A stretch of DNA of 64,000 nt from Eutrophomonas brisbanensis (GTDB lineage Bacteria > Pseudomonadota > Gammaproteobacteria > Burkholderiales > Eutrophovitaceae), in assembly GCA_038141705.1 (NCBI GenBank), contig JAYQIQ010000004.1, positions 372,001-436,000 of the forward strand, read 5' to 3'. The notes under the pieces were generated by a model. It was given only the letters and a program-made list of their open reading frames with translations. It was not told where the DNA came from and did no database searches. The stretch's first letter is position 1. The number at the start of each line of letters is the position of its first letter. Below are positions 54,967 to 64,000 of this stretch, one piece after another. A program made the translations under genes and the position numbers.

Positions 54967-56730
54967 TCAATTCAAATAAGAACCCGAAATATTTTTCTCC
55001 TGAAGTTTCCAGAGAGAAGCATATTTACCACTCACAGTGAGTAACTCTTCATGCGTTCCTCTCTCAATGATCTTTCCAGAATCCAATACGAGAATCTCAT
55101 GCGCGTGGATAATCGTTGATAATCGGTGCGCGATAATAAGCGTTGTTCTCTCCTTTGAGATCTCACTCAATGCGCTCTGAATGAGCCTCTCGCTGCTAGA
55201 ATCTAACGAGGAGGTTGCCTCATCAAAGATCATAATCGGGGGATCCTTGAGGAGCGCTCGAGCAATCGAGATCCGTTGCTTTTCTCCACCAGACACCTTC
55301 AACCCTCTCTCCCCGACTGACGTGTGCAATCCATCCGGAAGCGAAGCAACGAATCGCTCGAGCTGAGCTAGTCGAATAACCTCATCCAATCGTTCAGTAT
55401 TTGCCTCTGGCCGACCATAGGCGATATTGAATAATAAAGAGTCATTAAAAAGTACAGCATCTTGAGGAACCACCCCAATAAAAGACCGAATACTATCCTG
55501 TCGGTAGGCCCGGATATCAACCCCGTTAATCAGTATTTGTCCATCATTAACATCGTAAAATCGGTATAAAAGTCTTGCAATGGTAGTTTTACCAGACCCA
55601 CTCTCACCCACGACCGCGACGGTCTTACCCGCAGGAATCGAAAAGCTAACATCATTAATAGCAACTCTTTTTTGATCATAGGAAAACGAGACATTATTGA
55701 ACTGGATATCAGCTCTGCCGCCTGGATAATCAACTGCATGACCAACATCTTTTACTTCTTGAGCGCTCTCTAACAACCCAAACATTTTGTCCATATCAAT
55801 GAAAGATTGTTTAATCTCGCGATATACCATTCCAAGAAAATTCAGCGGAATATAAGAGCTGAATGAGCAACGCATTGACCAGCACCAAATCACCCACCGA
55901 TAGTTTTTTATCAACGACCCCCATCCCAGTCAGGACCATTAAACACGTAACCGCAATAGCAATAATTACACTCTGACCAATATTTAAAATTCCAAGAGAT
56001 ACCTCCGTACGAACATCTGCACGTTCGAATCGTGTAAGAAACTTGTCATATCTCTGAGCTTCAAATTCCTCATTATTAAAATACTTGACCGTTTCGTAAT
56101 TTAATAAACTATCGACTGCATGCGAATTTGTGAGAGAGTCGATTTCATTGGCTTCTCGCCTGATACTCATCCGCCATTCCGATATGGAGAAAGTGAATAG
56201 AAGATAGACCGCTACAGCACCAAAAGTAATCGCCGCAAAAGTCCAATCAAAGCGCGTAATTAAAATGATTGCTACAAAACTAAACTCTAAAATAACTGGA
56301 ATTATCGAAAAAAGCGTGTAGGAAAGAAGCGTTGCTATTCCTTTTGTGCCGCGCTCAATATCACGCGTCATGCCTCCAGTCTGACGGTTGAGATGAAAAC
56401 GCAAACTCAGTCGATGGAGATGACGAAAAACATTCAATGCGATCTGCCGAGTTGCACGACGCGTCACCTTCACAAACACCATATCGCGAAGTTCTGCAAA
56501 TAAGGTGGACGACAATCGCAATATGCCGTAAGCAATAAGCAGAAAAAGGGGAAGCGAAACTAATTGTAATGTTGGATTCAGTCCATCAACAATATCTTTT
56601 AGGATGAGCGGCACACCTACATTCGCCACCTTTGCCAGCACTAAAAAAGTAATGCGAAAAAGATTCGGAGCTTAAAATCCCAGATAAAAGGAAACAGCGA
56701 TCGAATGACCCGAATATTCTTACTCGCCAC
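54967..56730 (-). CDS. Atm1/HMT1-type ABC exporter (two frameshifts)
   Basis: About 588 residues: a six-helix membrane domain (LAKVANVGVPLILKDIVDGL, YFNNEEFEAQRYDKFL, LNFLGMVYREIKQSFIDMDKM) followed by the ATPase (Walker A GESGSGKTT, signature VSGGEKQR, Walker B with DEATSSLD). This is the glutathione/metal-linked exporter family, often important for heavy-metal tolerance or sulfur-species export. One extra base near 55854 and one lost in the A6 run 56643-56648 split the gene. Both repairs give the family sequence (QLYIPLNFLG and FFALLFLVLAKVANVG). The start is GTG at 56730 behind AGGA. The same strand carries nadA upstream. Confidence 0.9.
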
Positions 56731-56806
56731 GCATCTTTTTCCTAATCAGAGAGATACCAAATGGATCATCATTTTTCGATTGAAAAAGGAAATATCTCAG
56801 GGATAC

Positions 56807-57907
56807 TTATGATACCGAAAGCATCCGCTCAAGAGACAACTTAGCAGCCGCTCGATCCTCTTCGTTCACGATAATCTGATTGGCCAGGTTACCATCAACC
56901 AAATTCTCGAGAGTCCACAAAAGATGCTGTGGATCGATTCGGTTCATCGTCGAGCACATACAAATCACTGGGGACATAAACTCGATGATCTTTCCATCCG
57001 ACCTATATTCCTCAGCGATTCGACTAACCAAGTTAAGCTCAGTACCGACCAACCATCTGGTGTTTGGCTCAGCACTGCGAATCGTTTCGACAATGAACTC
57101 GGTTGATCCCACATAATCCGATTGCTCACAAACCTCAAATTTACACTCGGGGTGAGAAATAACTAGCCCGTCCGGGTGCTTTGCCCGAAAATCAGATATG
57201 TGCTGTGGCTGAAACATTTGGTGCACCGAGCAGTGGCCCTTCCAAAGTAGCATTCGGGCATTGATGATCTCGGTTTCGGTAAGTCCTCCACACCATAAAT
57301 CCGGATCCCAGACTTTCATCTCGTGATCTTTTAACCCAAGCTGAGCACCAGACCAGCGACCAAGATGTTGGTCCGGAAAAAATAGAAGTTTCTCATTTTG
57401 ATCAAAAGCCCATTGAATAATCTTGCCCGCATTCGAGGACGTACAAACGATCCCCCCGTTCTGCCCACAAAACGCCTTTAGATCAGCAGCAGAATTAATA
57501 TATGTCACGGGTGTTACAGAAAAGCTATCACCCAAAATTTCGCTCAGTTCCTTCCACGCGCGATTCACTTTGGCAACATTAGCCATATCGGCCATTGAAC
57601 AACCCGCAGCCAAATCAGGCAGAAGCGCTACCTGGTCAGACTTCGACATAATGTCCGCAACCTCAGCCATAAAATGTACACCACAAAATACGATGGATTC
57701 AGCACTGGACGATGCCGCCAGCCGAGATAACTTCAGCGAGTCTCCGACCAAGTCAGCATGCCTATAAACATCGGCGCGTTGATAATGATGTCCTAATATT
57801 ACGGCGCTGCTACCCAATCTCTTTTTAGCATCCCGAATGCGAACGTCACAGACGTCATCCGGTAATTCGGAGTAATCCACAAAATTTCGTAGTTCTGATG
57901 CACCCAT
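56807..57907 (-). CDS. nadA: Quinolinate synthase NadA
   Basis: A 366-residue 4Fe-4S enzyme that condenses iminoaspartate with dihydroxyacetone phosphate to make quinolinate for NAD synthesis. ILGHHYQRADVY, VFCGVHFMAEVADIMS (Cys75), DLAAGCSMAD, GIVCTSSNAGKI (Cys155) and HPECKFEVC are seen. The C-terminal CMCSTMNRIDPQHLLWTLENL completes the cluster and active site. Length is normal and the frame intact. It sits downstream of nudB on the same strand, 77 bases away. Confidence 0.95.
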   Translation of the reverse strand: MGASELRNFVDYSELPDDVCDVRIRDAKKRLGSSAVILGHHYQRADVYRHADLVGDSLKLSRLAASSSAESIVFCGVHFMAEVADIMSKSDQVALLPDLAAGCSMADMANVAKVNRAWKELSEILGDSFSVTPVTYINSAADLKAFCGQNGGIVCTSSNAGKIIQWAFDQNEKLLFFPDQHLGRWSGAQLGLKDHEMKVWDPDLWCGGLTETEIINARMLLWKGHCSVHQMFQPQHISDFRAKHPDGLVISHPECKFEVCEQSDYVGSTEFIVETIRSAEPNTRWLVGTELNLVSRIAEEYRSDGKIIEFMSPVICMCSTMNRIDPQHLLWTLENLVDGNLANQIIVNEEDRAAAKLSLERMLSVS

Positions 57908-57984
57908 TCTCGATACGACTTACTCAGTTTTATAATTCAGGACAGTAACACAACAGCGGAAAAATTTATTCCCATACAAATTGA

Positions 57985-58455
57985 CTAAATCGATCCCTTT
58001 GATTCAGCAAGCTTCTTTAAAGCATCTGCATTTGTCCAAGAAAACACCTTCTCTATTGATTCCTCTATTGAAAACCAGCCAAATCTAGAGTGCTCGCGCA
58101 CTGAAATTTTCACAGGAACACGGTCTTCCAGCTGCAAAGAAAAGACATGCTCCAAGTTGTGGGTAACCCCTGGAGCATAACGACCTCTCCAATGCTTAAA
58201 AATTTCGAATTCATTAGATGCTTTCCAATCTGAAAGTTGCCAAGATTCGGCTCGAATACCGGACTCCTCTCGGACTTCACGCAAGGCGGTATCTATCAGC
58301 TCCTCACCCTGCTCCATACTGCCAGTAATTGATTGCCAAAAACCGGGGCGATCTGCACGCTCAAGTAACAACACATCCAGTGATCGGGTATAAACAACCA
58401 CCAACACGGAGATCGGGATTTTATACTTCGATATCGGTTGATCTTCTGCCAACAA
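57985..58455 (-). CDS. nudB: Dihydroneopterin triphosphate diphosphatase NudB
   Basis: A 156-residue Nudix hydrolase. KIPISVLVVVYTRSLDVLLLERADRPGFWQSITGSME opens it and the Nudix box reads GEELIDTALREVREESGI. It removes pyrophosphate from dihydroneopterin triphosphate in folate synthesis. The likely start is TTG at 58455, which immediately precedes (on the minus strand, follows) the aspS stop; there is no ATG in a suitable place. The aspS-nudB order is conserved in Beta- and Gammaproteobacteria. Confidence 0.9.
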   Translation of the reverse strand: MLAEDQPISKYKIPISVLVVVYTRSLDVLLLERADRPGFWQSITGSMEQGEELIDTALREVREESGIRAESWQLSDWKASNEFEIFKHWRGRYAPGVTHNLEHVFSLQLEDRVPVKISVREHSRFGWFSIEESIEKVFSWTNADALKKLAESKGSI

Positions 58456-60255
58456 TCAACTCGAATTTTTATCGACCTTTGCGGTCTGGGAAACGTTACG
58501 AAGACGAATGTGAAGATCCCTGAGCTGTCCCTCAGTCACCCTGCTTGGAGCCCCAACGAGCAAATCCTGACCTCTCTGCGTTTTCGGAAAAGCAATAACA
58601 TCCCGAATGGATGAGGCTCCACACATTAGCGTGACAATCCGATCTAGACCAAAAGCAATCCCACCATGCGGTGGCGCACCCCACTTTAGACTATCGAGCA
58701 GAAATCCAAACTTGGCTTCCTGATCCTCAGGGGAAATTTTTAGGGATCGAAAAACTTTCTGCTGGACTTCCGATCGATGAATCCGAACAGAACCACCACC
58801 AATTTCCCATCCGTTTAGAACCATGTCATACGCTTTCGCATAGGCCTTACCTGGATCCGCATCCAAATACGCCTCATGACCATCCTTGGGTGCTGTGAAT
58901 GGATGATGCCTTGCAACCCACTGGTCTCCGTCCTCATCAAACTCAAACATAGGGAAGTCAACGACCCACAGAGGCCGCCAACCTTTTTCCACTAATCCGA
59001 GATCTCGCCCAACTTTTTGTCGAAGTGCGCCGAGAGCATCATTCACGACCCCACTACGATCCGCGCCGAAGAATATAAGATCACCATTTTTTGATCCCAC
59101 CTGATTTACCACCTTCAGCACTACATCCTCAGGTAGGAACTTAATGATTGGAGACTGTAAACCCTCTATTCCAGCACTCGTGTCATTAACTTTTATATAG
59201 GCCAATCCTTTTGCACCATAAATCGCAACAAAGCTTGTGTAGTCATCAATCTGCTTTCGCGTTAACTCCCCACCACCAGGCACACCGAGCGCAACAACTC
59301 TACCGTCCTTCAAATCAGCCGCCGCCCTGAACACTTTGAAGTCGACCGTCTTCATTAAATCTGTAACGTCAGCGAACTGCAAAGGAATGCGGAGGTCGGG
59401 TTTATCTGTTCCGTAGAGTCGGATAGCCTCATCAAAAGGCAGAACAGGGAACGGATTAGGTAATTGCACATCAAGCGTAGAAGCAAAAACCCCTCGAATC
59501 ATCTCTTCCATGATTTGACGAATTTGCTCCTCGGTAAGGAACGACGTTTCGATATCGATTTGGGTAAATTCAGGTTGACGATCGGCTCGGAGATCTTCAT
59601 CCCTGAAACACTTTACGATTTGATAATAGCGGTCGAAACCCTGCGACCATCAGCATTTGCTTGAATAGCTGCGGAGACTGAGGAAGCGCATAAAACTCCC
59701 CGTCATGCATCCTCGATGGGACCAAAAATTCTCTAGCGCCTTCAGGAGTCGACTTATAGAGAAAAGGAGTTTCTACATCAATAAAACCTTCTTCGTCCAG
59801 ATAGTTTCGTACATATTTCGATACTTTAGACCGAAGACGAAGATTGGATTGCATTTGCGGGCGACGCAGATCAAAAACGCGATTTTCGAGACGAACCGTC
59901 TCCGACGGCTCCTCTTCGTCGATGGAAAAAGGTGGGGTCTCTGAAGCATTCAATATCTCAAGTTCATTGGCGAGAATTTCTATCTCTCCACTGATCAAAG
60001 ACGAATTGATCGTACCCTCAGGCCGCCGTCTTACTAAACCAGTCACCCGGATGACGTACTCGTTACGCACTCGGTCCCCGATCGAAAAAGCCTCAGCATT
60101 GTCGGGATCACACACGACCTGTACGATTCCTCCCTATCGCGTACATCGAGAAATATGACACCCCCGTGATCTCGGCGCCGATGAACCCATCCAAAGAGGT
60201 TGACCACTTGCTCTAGGTGTGAACTATCAATTTTTCCGCAATAATCTGTACGCAT
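58456..60255 (-). CDS. aspS: Aspartyl-tRNA synthetase (two frameshifts)
   Basis: About 600 residues of the bacterial class II enzyme. The OB-fold anticodon domain (LFGWVHRRRDHGGVIFLDVRDR) starts it. Motif 2 is FRDEDLRADRQPEFTQIDIE (rebuilt across the second break), the GAD insertion lies between, and motif 3 is GIAFGLDRIVTLMCG. One base is lost near 60130 (GG for GGG) and one gained in the A3 at 59636-59638. Each repair restores the conserved sequence exactly. As the gene is essential, errors are much likelier than real mutations. It may be non-discriminating (charging tRNA-Asn too), which cannot be read here. Confidence 0.95.
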
Positions 60256-60287
60256 TAATTTCTCTGTTAAGGGTTTAGAAAGAACAT

Positions 60288-60302
60288 AAGGCCGGCCGCC
60301 TT
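60288..60302 (-). terminator. Small hairpin after the fmdB-like gene
   Basis: AAGGC-GGCCG-GCCTT folds as a 5-bp stem just beyond the fmdB-like stop and before aspS. There is no U tract, so it would be a weak or partial stop at most, or simply a GC palindrome. Confidence 0.25.
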
Positions 60303-60304
60303 AA

Positions 60305-60655
60305 CTAATTGGCAGATGGACTATCTGCTGCGGAGGAGCCGTTGCTCGGGGCAGAGGAGGTTGAGGTGTTGCTGGGTTCTGATTTCGCTTGAGAAGTTTC
60401 AGCTTTTCCAGAGCCACCATCTGACTGCCCTTCGGCTGCCGAAGGTTTCTCACTCGCACTCGCCTTCTTTTTACCATCTCGAAAATCCGTCACATACCAA
60501 CCACTACCTTTTAGCTGAAAACCAGCTGCACTTATTAATTTCGCAAGCGCGTCCTCTTTACACTCTGGGCAAGAAACCAAAGGCTTATCGGATAATTTTT
60601 GGAGCACCTCCACTTCATGGCCGCAGGAGGCACAACGATACTCGTATATAGGCAT
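60305..60655 (-). CDS. FmdB-family zinc-ribbon protein
   Basis: A 116-residue protein. The N-terminal 60 residues form a zinc ribbon: MPIYEYRCASCGHEVEVLQ with Cys8 and Cys11, then SCPECKED with Cys29 and Cys32, and LISAAGFQLKGSGWYVTDF. The last 55 residues are a Ser/Ala/Gly/Lys-rich disordered tail. FmdB was linked to formamidase control, but most members, including those beside aspS, have no known role. DUF502, often found between the two, is absent. It probably heads the aspS-nudB transcript. Confidence 0.88.
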   Translation of the reverse strand: MPIYEYRCASCGHEVEVLQKLSDKPLVSCPECKEDALAKLISAAGFQLKGSGWYVTDFRDGKKKASASEKPSAAEGQSDGGSGKAETSQAKSEPSNTSTSSAPSNGSSAADSPSAN

Positions 60656-60797
60656 TTATCACTCCATTTGAGCGGCGTAGTATACCCGAAAAGGAGGGAT
60701 TTTTTGATTATTCTTGGAGCGTGCGTGCAAACGAATTTTCTCTTGTTATACGAACCCTCGAGACTTACAAATTTCATGGTTAACTTATAATCAGTGA

Positions 60798-61550
60798 ATG
60801 CCAGCACAACTAGAGTCGTGGAAATCACCTAGAATTTTTTGTCATCGTGGTTCTGGACAGAGCGCCCCTGAGAATACGCTCGCAGGTATCCAATGGTCGC
60901 GCAACCTCGGATTCTTTGGAATCCACTTGGATGTTCGGTTTACCGCCGACGGCGTCCCTATCCTCATGAGCGACCCGACGCTGGATCGAACTGCTCAGAC
61001 TCACGGAATAGTGAGCGAAACATTTTTTGACCAAATGAACACTTTAGATGTTGGCATTTGGTTTGGAAACGAGTTTTCTGGCGAACGTATACCGACCCTG
61101 TTTCAAGCTTTAAAAGTCTGTCAAGAGCTCAATATTTACCCAATCTTTGAGTTAAAGCCCGAGATGGGACAAGAAATTGCTCTGGCAGAAACGGTCATAG
61201 AAATATTTAAAAATAGCTGGGACGCAGGAGAAAACTACCCAATTATCGCCACCAGTAATTTTGATTGCTTAGAGACCCTCATGCGATCATCGCATGACAT
61301 TCCAAGAGCGATCGTTTGGAACTCTGAGCTAAATGAAAAAAACATAAAGAATCAGAATCTCACTTGCTCTTCTGTACTTATTAACGAGAAATTAATAAAT
61401 CCAGATGTTGTTGCTAGAATTCACTCGCACATGCTACATGTCATAGCACTTAGAGTGAGTGATTCAGAGAGAGCACTTGACCTAGTTTATCAAGGGGCGG
61501 ATGCGATAATCACCGACGACCTTGAAGGCATTGGGCCAAACTTTTTTTAG
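60798..61550 (+). CDS. Glycerophosphodiester phosphodiesterase-like protein with altered active site
   Basis: A 250-residue TIM-barrel protein of the GDPD/UgpQ family. HRG (16-18) and PENT (24-27) are kept, as are TADGVPIL and the FELKPE metal-site strand. But the metal-binding Glu of the usual E-x-D motif is His43 (GIHLDV), and the catalytic His of the usual HD is Ser58 (LMSDP). Both changes are clear in the DNA and not near a frameshift. It could be inactive, have a different substrate, or use other residues. It has no signal peptide, so it is cytoplasmic. Confidence 0.85.
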   Translation: MPAQLESWKSPRIFCHRGSGQSAPENTLAGIQWSRNLGFFGIHLDVRFTADGVPILMSDPTLDRTAQTHGIVSETFFDQMNTLDVGIWFGNEFSGERIPTLFQALKVCQELNIYPIFELKPEMGQEIALAETVIEIFKNSWDAGENYPIIATSNFDCLETLMRSSHDIPRAIVWNSELNEKNIKNQNLTCSSVLINEKLINPDVVARIHSHMLHVIALRVSDSERALDLVYQGADAIITDDLEGIGPNFF

Positions 61551-61562
61551 CACCTGGTCTGA

Positions 61563-64000
61563 TTAGGCTGCCTCGCGATAGAGATCAGGTGATCGAAGCG
61601 CAGTTAGTAATTTATCTAGCTTTTTCTTGACGGCAACGACATTATCTTCCTTGACGTGACCAAAGCCTCTTATCTCCTCAGGGAATGCCATGATTTCCTT
61701 AACAAGCGAAATATTGTCGATATGCCACTCGCTCTTTACTTCAGCGAAAATCTCCTCATACTCTGTAATGAGATTTCGTTCCATTTTGCGCTCGGCAGTC
61801 CACCCAAATAAATCCAGCGGACTTCCTCTTAGGAACTTTAATTTCGCAATTAGCTTAAACAAATATCTCACCCATCCTCCATACTCAGATTTAATGAGAT
61901 GTCCTGTTTCTTTATCACGCTTTGAAAACAAAGGCGGCGCAAGGTGATAACGAACGCTATATTTTCCTTCAAACATTGCATCAATCTTCTTCGAAAACTC
62001 CGCTCGGGAATGTAATCGAGCAACCTCATACTCATCTTTGTAGGCAAGTAATTTAAAGTAATTACGAGCAACGATTTCTGCTAATCCTTTTACTAGGGGT
62101 CTCGATCGCTCGATCTCCACGGCTTTAGCAATAAAGCTAGTATATTTTTGTGCGTAGCGCTGATTTTGATACTCAGTTAAAAACCTTGCTCTTATAGCGA
62201 CAATTTCATCTAAGCTTTCTGCAGGAGTATCGCGATCTGGATGCTTTTCATCCAGCTTTACCAAGCGCTCAACCGCCTTCATGTCAACACTTGCTCTCCT
62301 ACCCCACATGAATGCTTCTTGATTCATTTTAACCGATGCTCCATTGAGCTCGATTGCCTTGTTGATAGCCTCATGGCCAATTGGAAGCAGACCCTCTTGG
62401 TAAGAGAACCCAAGCATGAACATATTTGATGCAATTGAATTACCCATTAATTGGGTAGCTATCTCGGTTGCGCTGATGTAGCGCACGCTATCTTCCCCAA
62501 CTCTTGATTCGATATTTTTTTTGAGATCGTGGCGGGGGAACTGAAAATTTTTGTTCCTCGTAAACCCTCCAGTCATCTGCTCATGCAAATTCACCACCAC
62601 CCTAGTCTTTCCCTTCAATCCGAGCTCAAGCGTCTTCTCACTTGCCGTGGTCACAAAGTCACACCCAATAATCAAAGACGCACCGCCAGCCCCAAGCCGC
62701 GACGACTGAATTTGCCCCTGCTCTTTGGATATTTGCAAATGGCTCCAGACGGCACCACCTTTTTGAGCCAACCCTGCCATATCCATCGCCGCAAAAGATT
62801 TTCCTTCTAAGTGCGCGGCCATCCCGACTATCGCTCCAATCGTCACAACGCCAGTTCCTCCAATGCCGTTTACGAGGATGCCATAAGGGCTCTCAAGATC
62901 TGGCAATCGCGGATCAGGGACTGCAGAAAAAACGGTATCAGACGTCGTCTGATCTGATTGTCCCTTGCGCAGTTGCCCGCCATGTACGGTCACAAAACTT
63001 GGGCAGAAGCCTTTGACACAGGAAAAATCTTTATTGCAAGCAGATTGATCAATTTCCCTTTTACGCCCGAACTCTGTCTCTTTGGGGATGACAGAGACAC
63101 AATTGGATTGGACTCCACAGTCCCCACAACCCTCACACACCAATTCGTTTATCAGTGCTCGCTTTGCAGGATCTGGGAATTCACCGCGCTTTCTTCTACG
63201 TCTCTTCTCAGAGCCGCAGGTTTGATCATAGACAATAACGGAAACACCCTTAACGCTTCTGATGTTCTTTTGTACACGGTCGTAATCATCCCTATGGAAA
63301 ACCTCCACACCCTCAGAAAAACCAGCATCTGGTCCGTACTTCCATGGCTCATCGGTCACAACTACAACTTTCTGAGCCCCTTCGGCTGAGACCTGTCGCG
63401 TGATCTGAGGAACCGTCAAGTTACCGTCAACATGCTGTCCCCCGGTCATTGCAACCGCATCATTGAACAGGATCTTATATGTCATATTAGCCCCGGATGC
63501 GACTGCAGCGCGAAGGGCCAATAATCCCGAATGAAAATACGTACCATCTCCAATGTTTTGGAAAACGTGGTCTGTCTCTACGAAATGATGCTCTCCAATC
63601 CAACTTCCACCTTCTCCCCCATCTGCGTGTAACCAGCCGTATTTCGATCCATCCATTGGGCCATGAAATGACACCCTATCCCAGATAAAGCGATCGACCC
63701 CTCCGGGACCTTCGTTCCCGTGTTGTGAGGGCAGCCAGAGCAAAAGTACGGTGTTCGCTCCATTGCGGGCGCACTGATCGGAAGCTCATGTATTCTTCGC
63801 CTTTCCTCAACAGCCTCACGCAGCGCCTCGTCATCCGTTAGAGGTAAAAGTCGATTTCCAATTTCGAGTGCAATCTCGCTCGGACTGAGCGCAGCATTCG
63901 AACGAAACAATATCTCTCCACTTTCATCGCGCTTCCCAATAACTCTCGGCGCACCCACTGTTCCATAAAGAATCTCTTTGACTTGAGACTCTACCAAACC
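61563..64000 (-). CDS. Fused indolepyruvate ferredoxin oxidoreductase (one frameshift, 5' end outside window)
   Basis: The C-terminal two thirds of a single-chain enzyme of about 1150 residues. CSGCPHNTGTKVPEGS and GCHFMAQWM are from the thiamine-binding half, and QNIGDGTYFHSGLLALRAAVASGANMTYKILFNDAV follows. CEGCGDCGVQSNC is the 4Fe-4S site. GIGGTGVVTIGAIVGMAAHLEGK is the gamma-like domain, with a helical C-terminus ending in ALRSPDLYREAA. The frame breaks at the C5 run 63616-63620; adding one base restores TQMGGEGGSWIGEHHFVETDH. It oxidises aryl- or branched keto-acids, feeding acyl-CoA. It is a second system beside the two-gene iorAB. Confidence 0.9.

Noticed and set aside
55811..60255. 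Split ABC exporter and aspS as true pseudogenes or gene fissions
   Set aside because: Every break is one base at or near a short run, sequence is fully conserved on both sides, and aspS is essential. Error is the simpler reading.
1..64000. CRISPR arrays, insertion sequences, integrases, toxin-antitoxin pairs or restriction systems
   Set aside because: No regularly spaced direct repeats, transposase or integrase motifs, or small paired toxin genes were found. The window is mostly ordinary metabolic and housekeeping content.

Overview
The window is a gene-dense piece (no gene-free stretch over about 220 bases) of a moderately AT-rich Pseudomonadota chromosome. The neighbourhoods rppH/proS and fmdB-aspS-nudB, together with wrbA-DUF2069, lut and pxp genes, suggest an uncultured Betaproteobacterium (Burkholderiales-like). 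That placement is inference from gene content and order, not phylogeny. No rRNA, tRNA, CRISPR array, insertion sequence, phage or plasmid backbone was seen.

Layout. 1-10 kb: end of a DASS permease, an amidase with small partner enzymes (GlcG/HbpS-like, VOC), a 4CL-type acyl-CoA ligase, NIPSNAP, an FKBP lipoprotein, a DapA-family lyase, a GST facing a persulfide dioxygenase-rhodanese fusion, and a NMT1-type binding protein. 10-20 kb: a cysteine-repeat secreted protein, a thioesterase, a WYL regulator followed by an unrecognised protein with a structured leader, a DsbD/ScsB reductase, a two-subunit CoA-transferase, and a Pal-like lipoprotein with a coiled-coil protein. 20-31 kb: a thioesterase, a DUF1800/DUF1501 export pair, an aldo-keto reductase, a quinone reductase, rppH, a spermidine-synthase-like gene, proS, wrbA-DUF2069 and gluQ. 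31-37 kb: a CinA-like protein, an outer-membrane protein, CBS-lipoprotein-pxpBCA (5-oxoproline use), a small secreted protein and hsp20 with a sigma-32 promoter and a ROSE-like leader. 37-50 kb: an SDR, iorB-iorA, hrpA, an amidase, a hydroxyacid dehydrogenase, nhaB and DUF2062. 50-64 kb: lutABC with an IclR regulator, pbpG, an Atm1-type ABC exporter, nadA, nudB, aspS, fmdB, a GDPD-like protein with altered active-site residues, and a second, fused indolepyruvate oxidoreductase running off the right edge.

The dominant oddity is technical. About 25 single-base indels break otherwise conserved genes, mostly one base lost or gained in short homopolymers. They hit essential genes (aspS, proS), so I read them as sequencing or consensus errors, not gene decay. 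The broken genes are annotated as single CDSs across the shift, with the shift located. The most biologically interesting items are the WYL-linked unknown protein with a Shine-Dalgarno-sequestering inverted repeat, the hsp20 ROSE-like hairpin, the six-repeat cysteine protein, the nhaB leader and the catalytically altered GDPD and SDR proteins.
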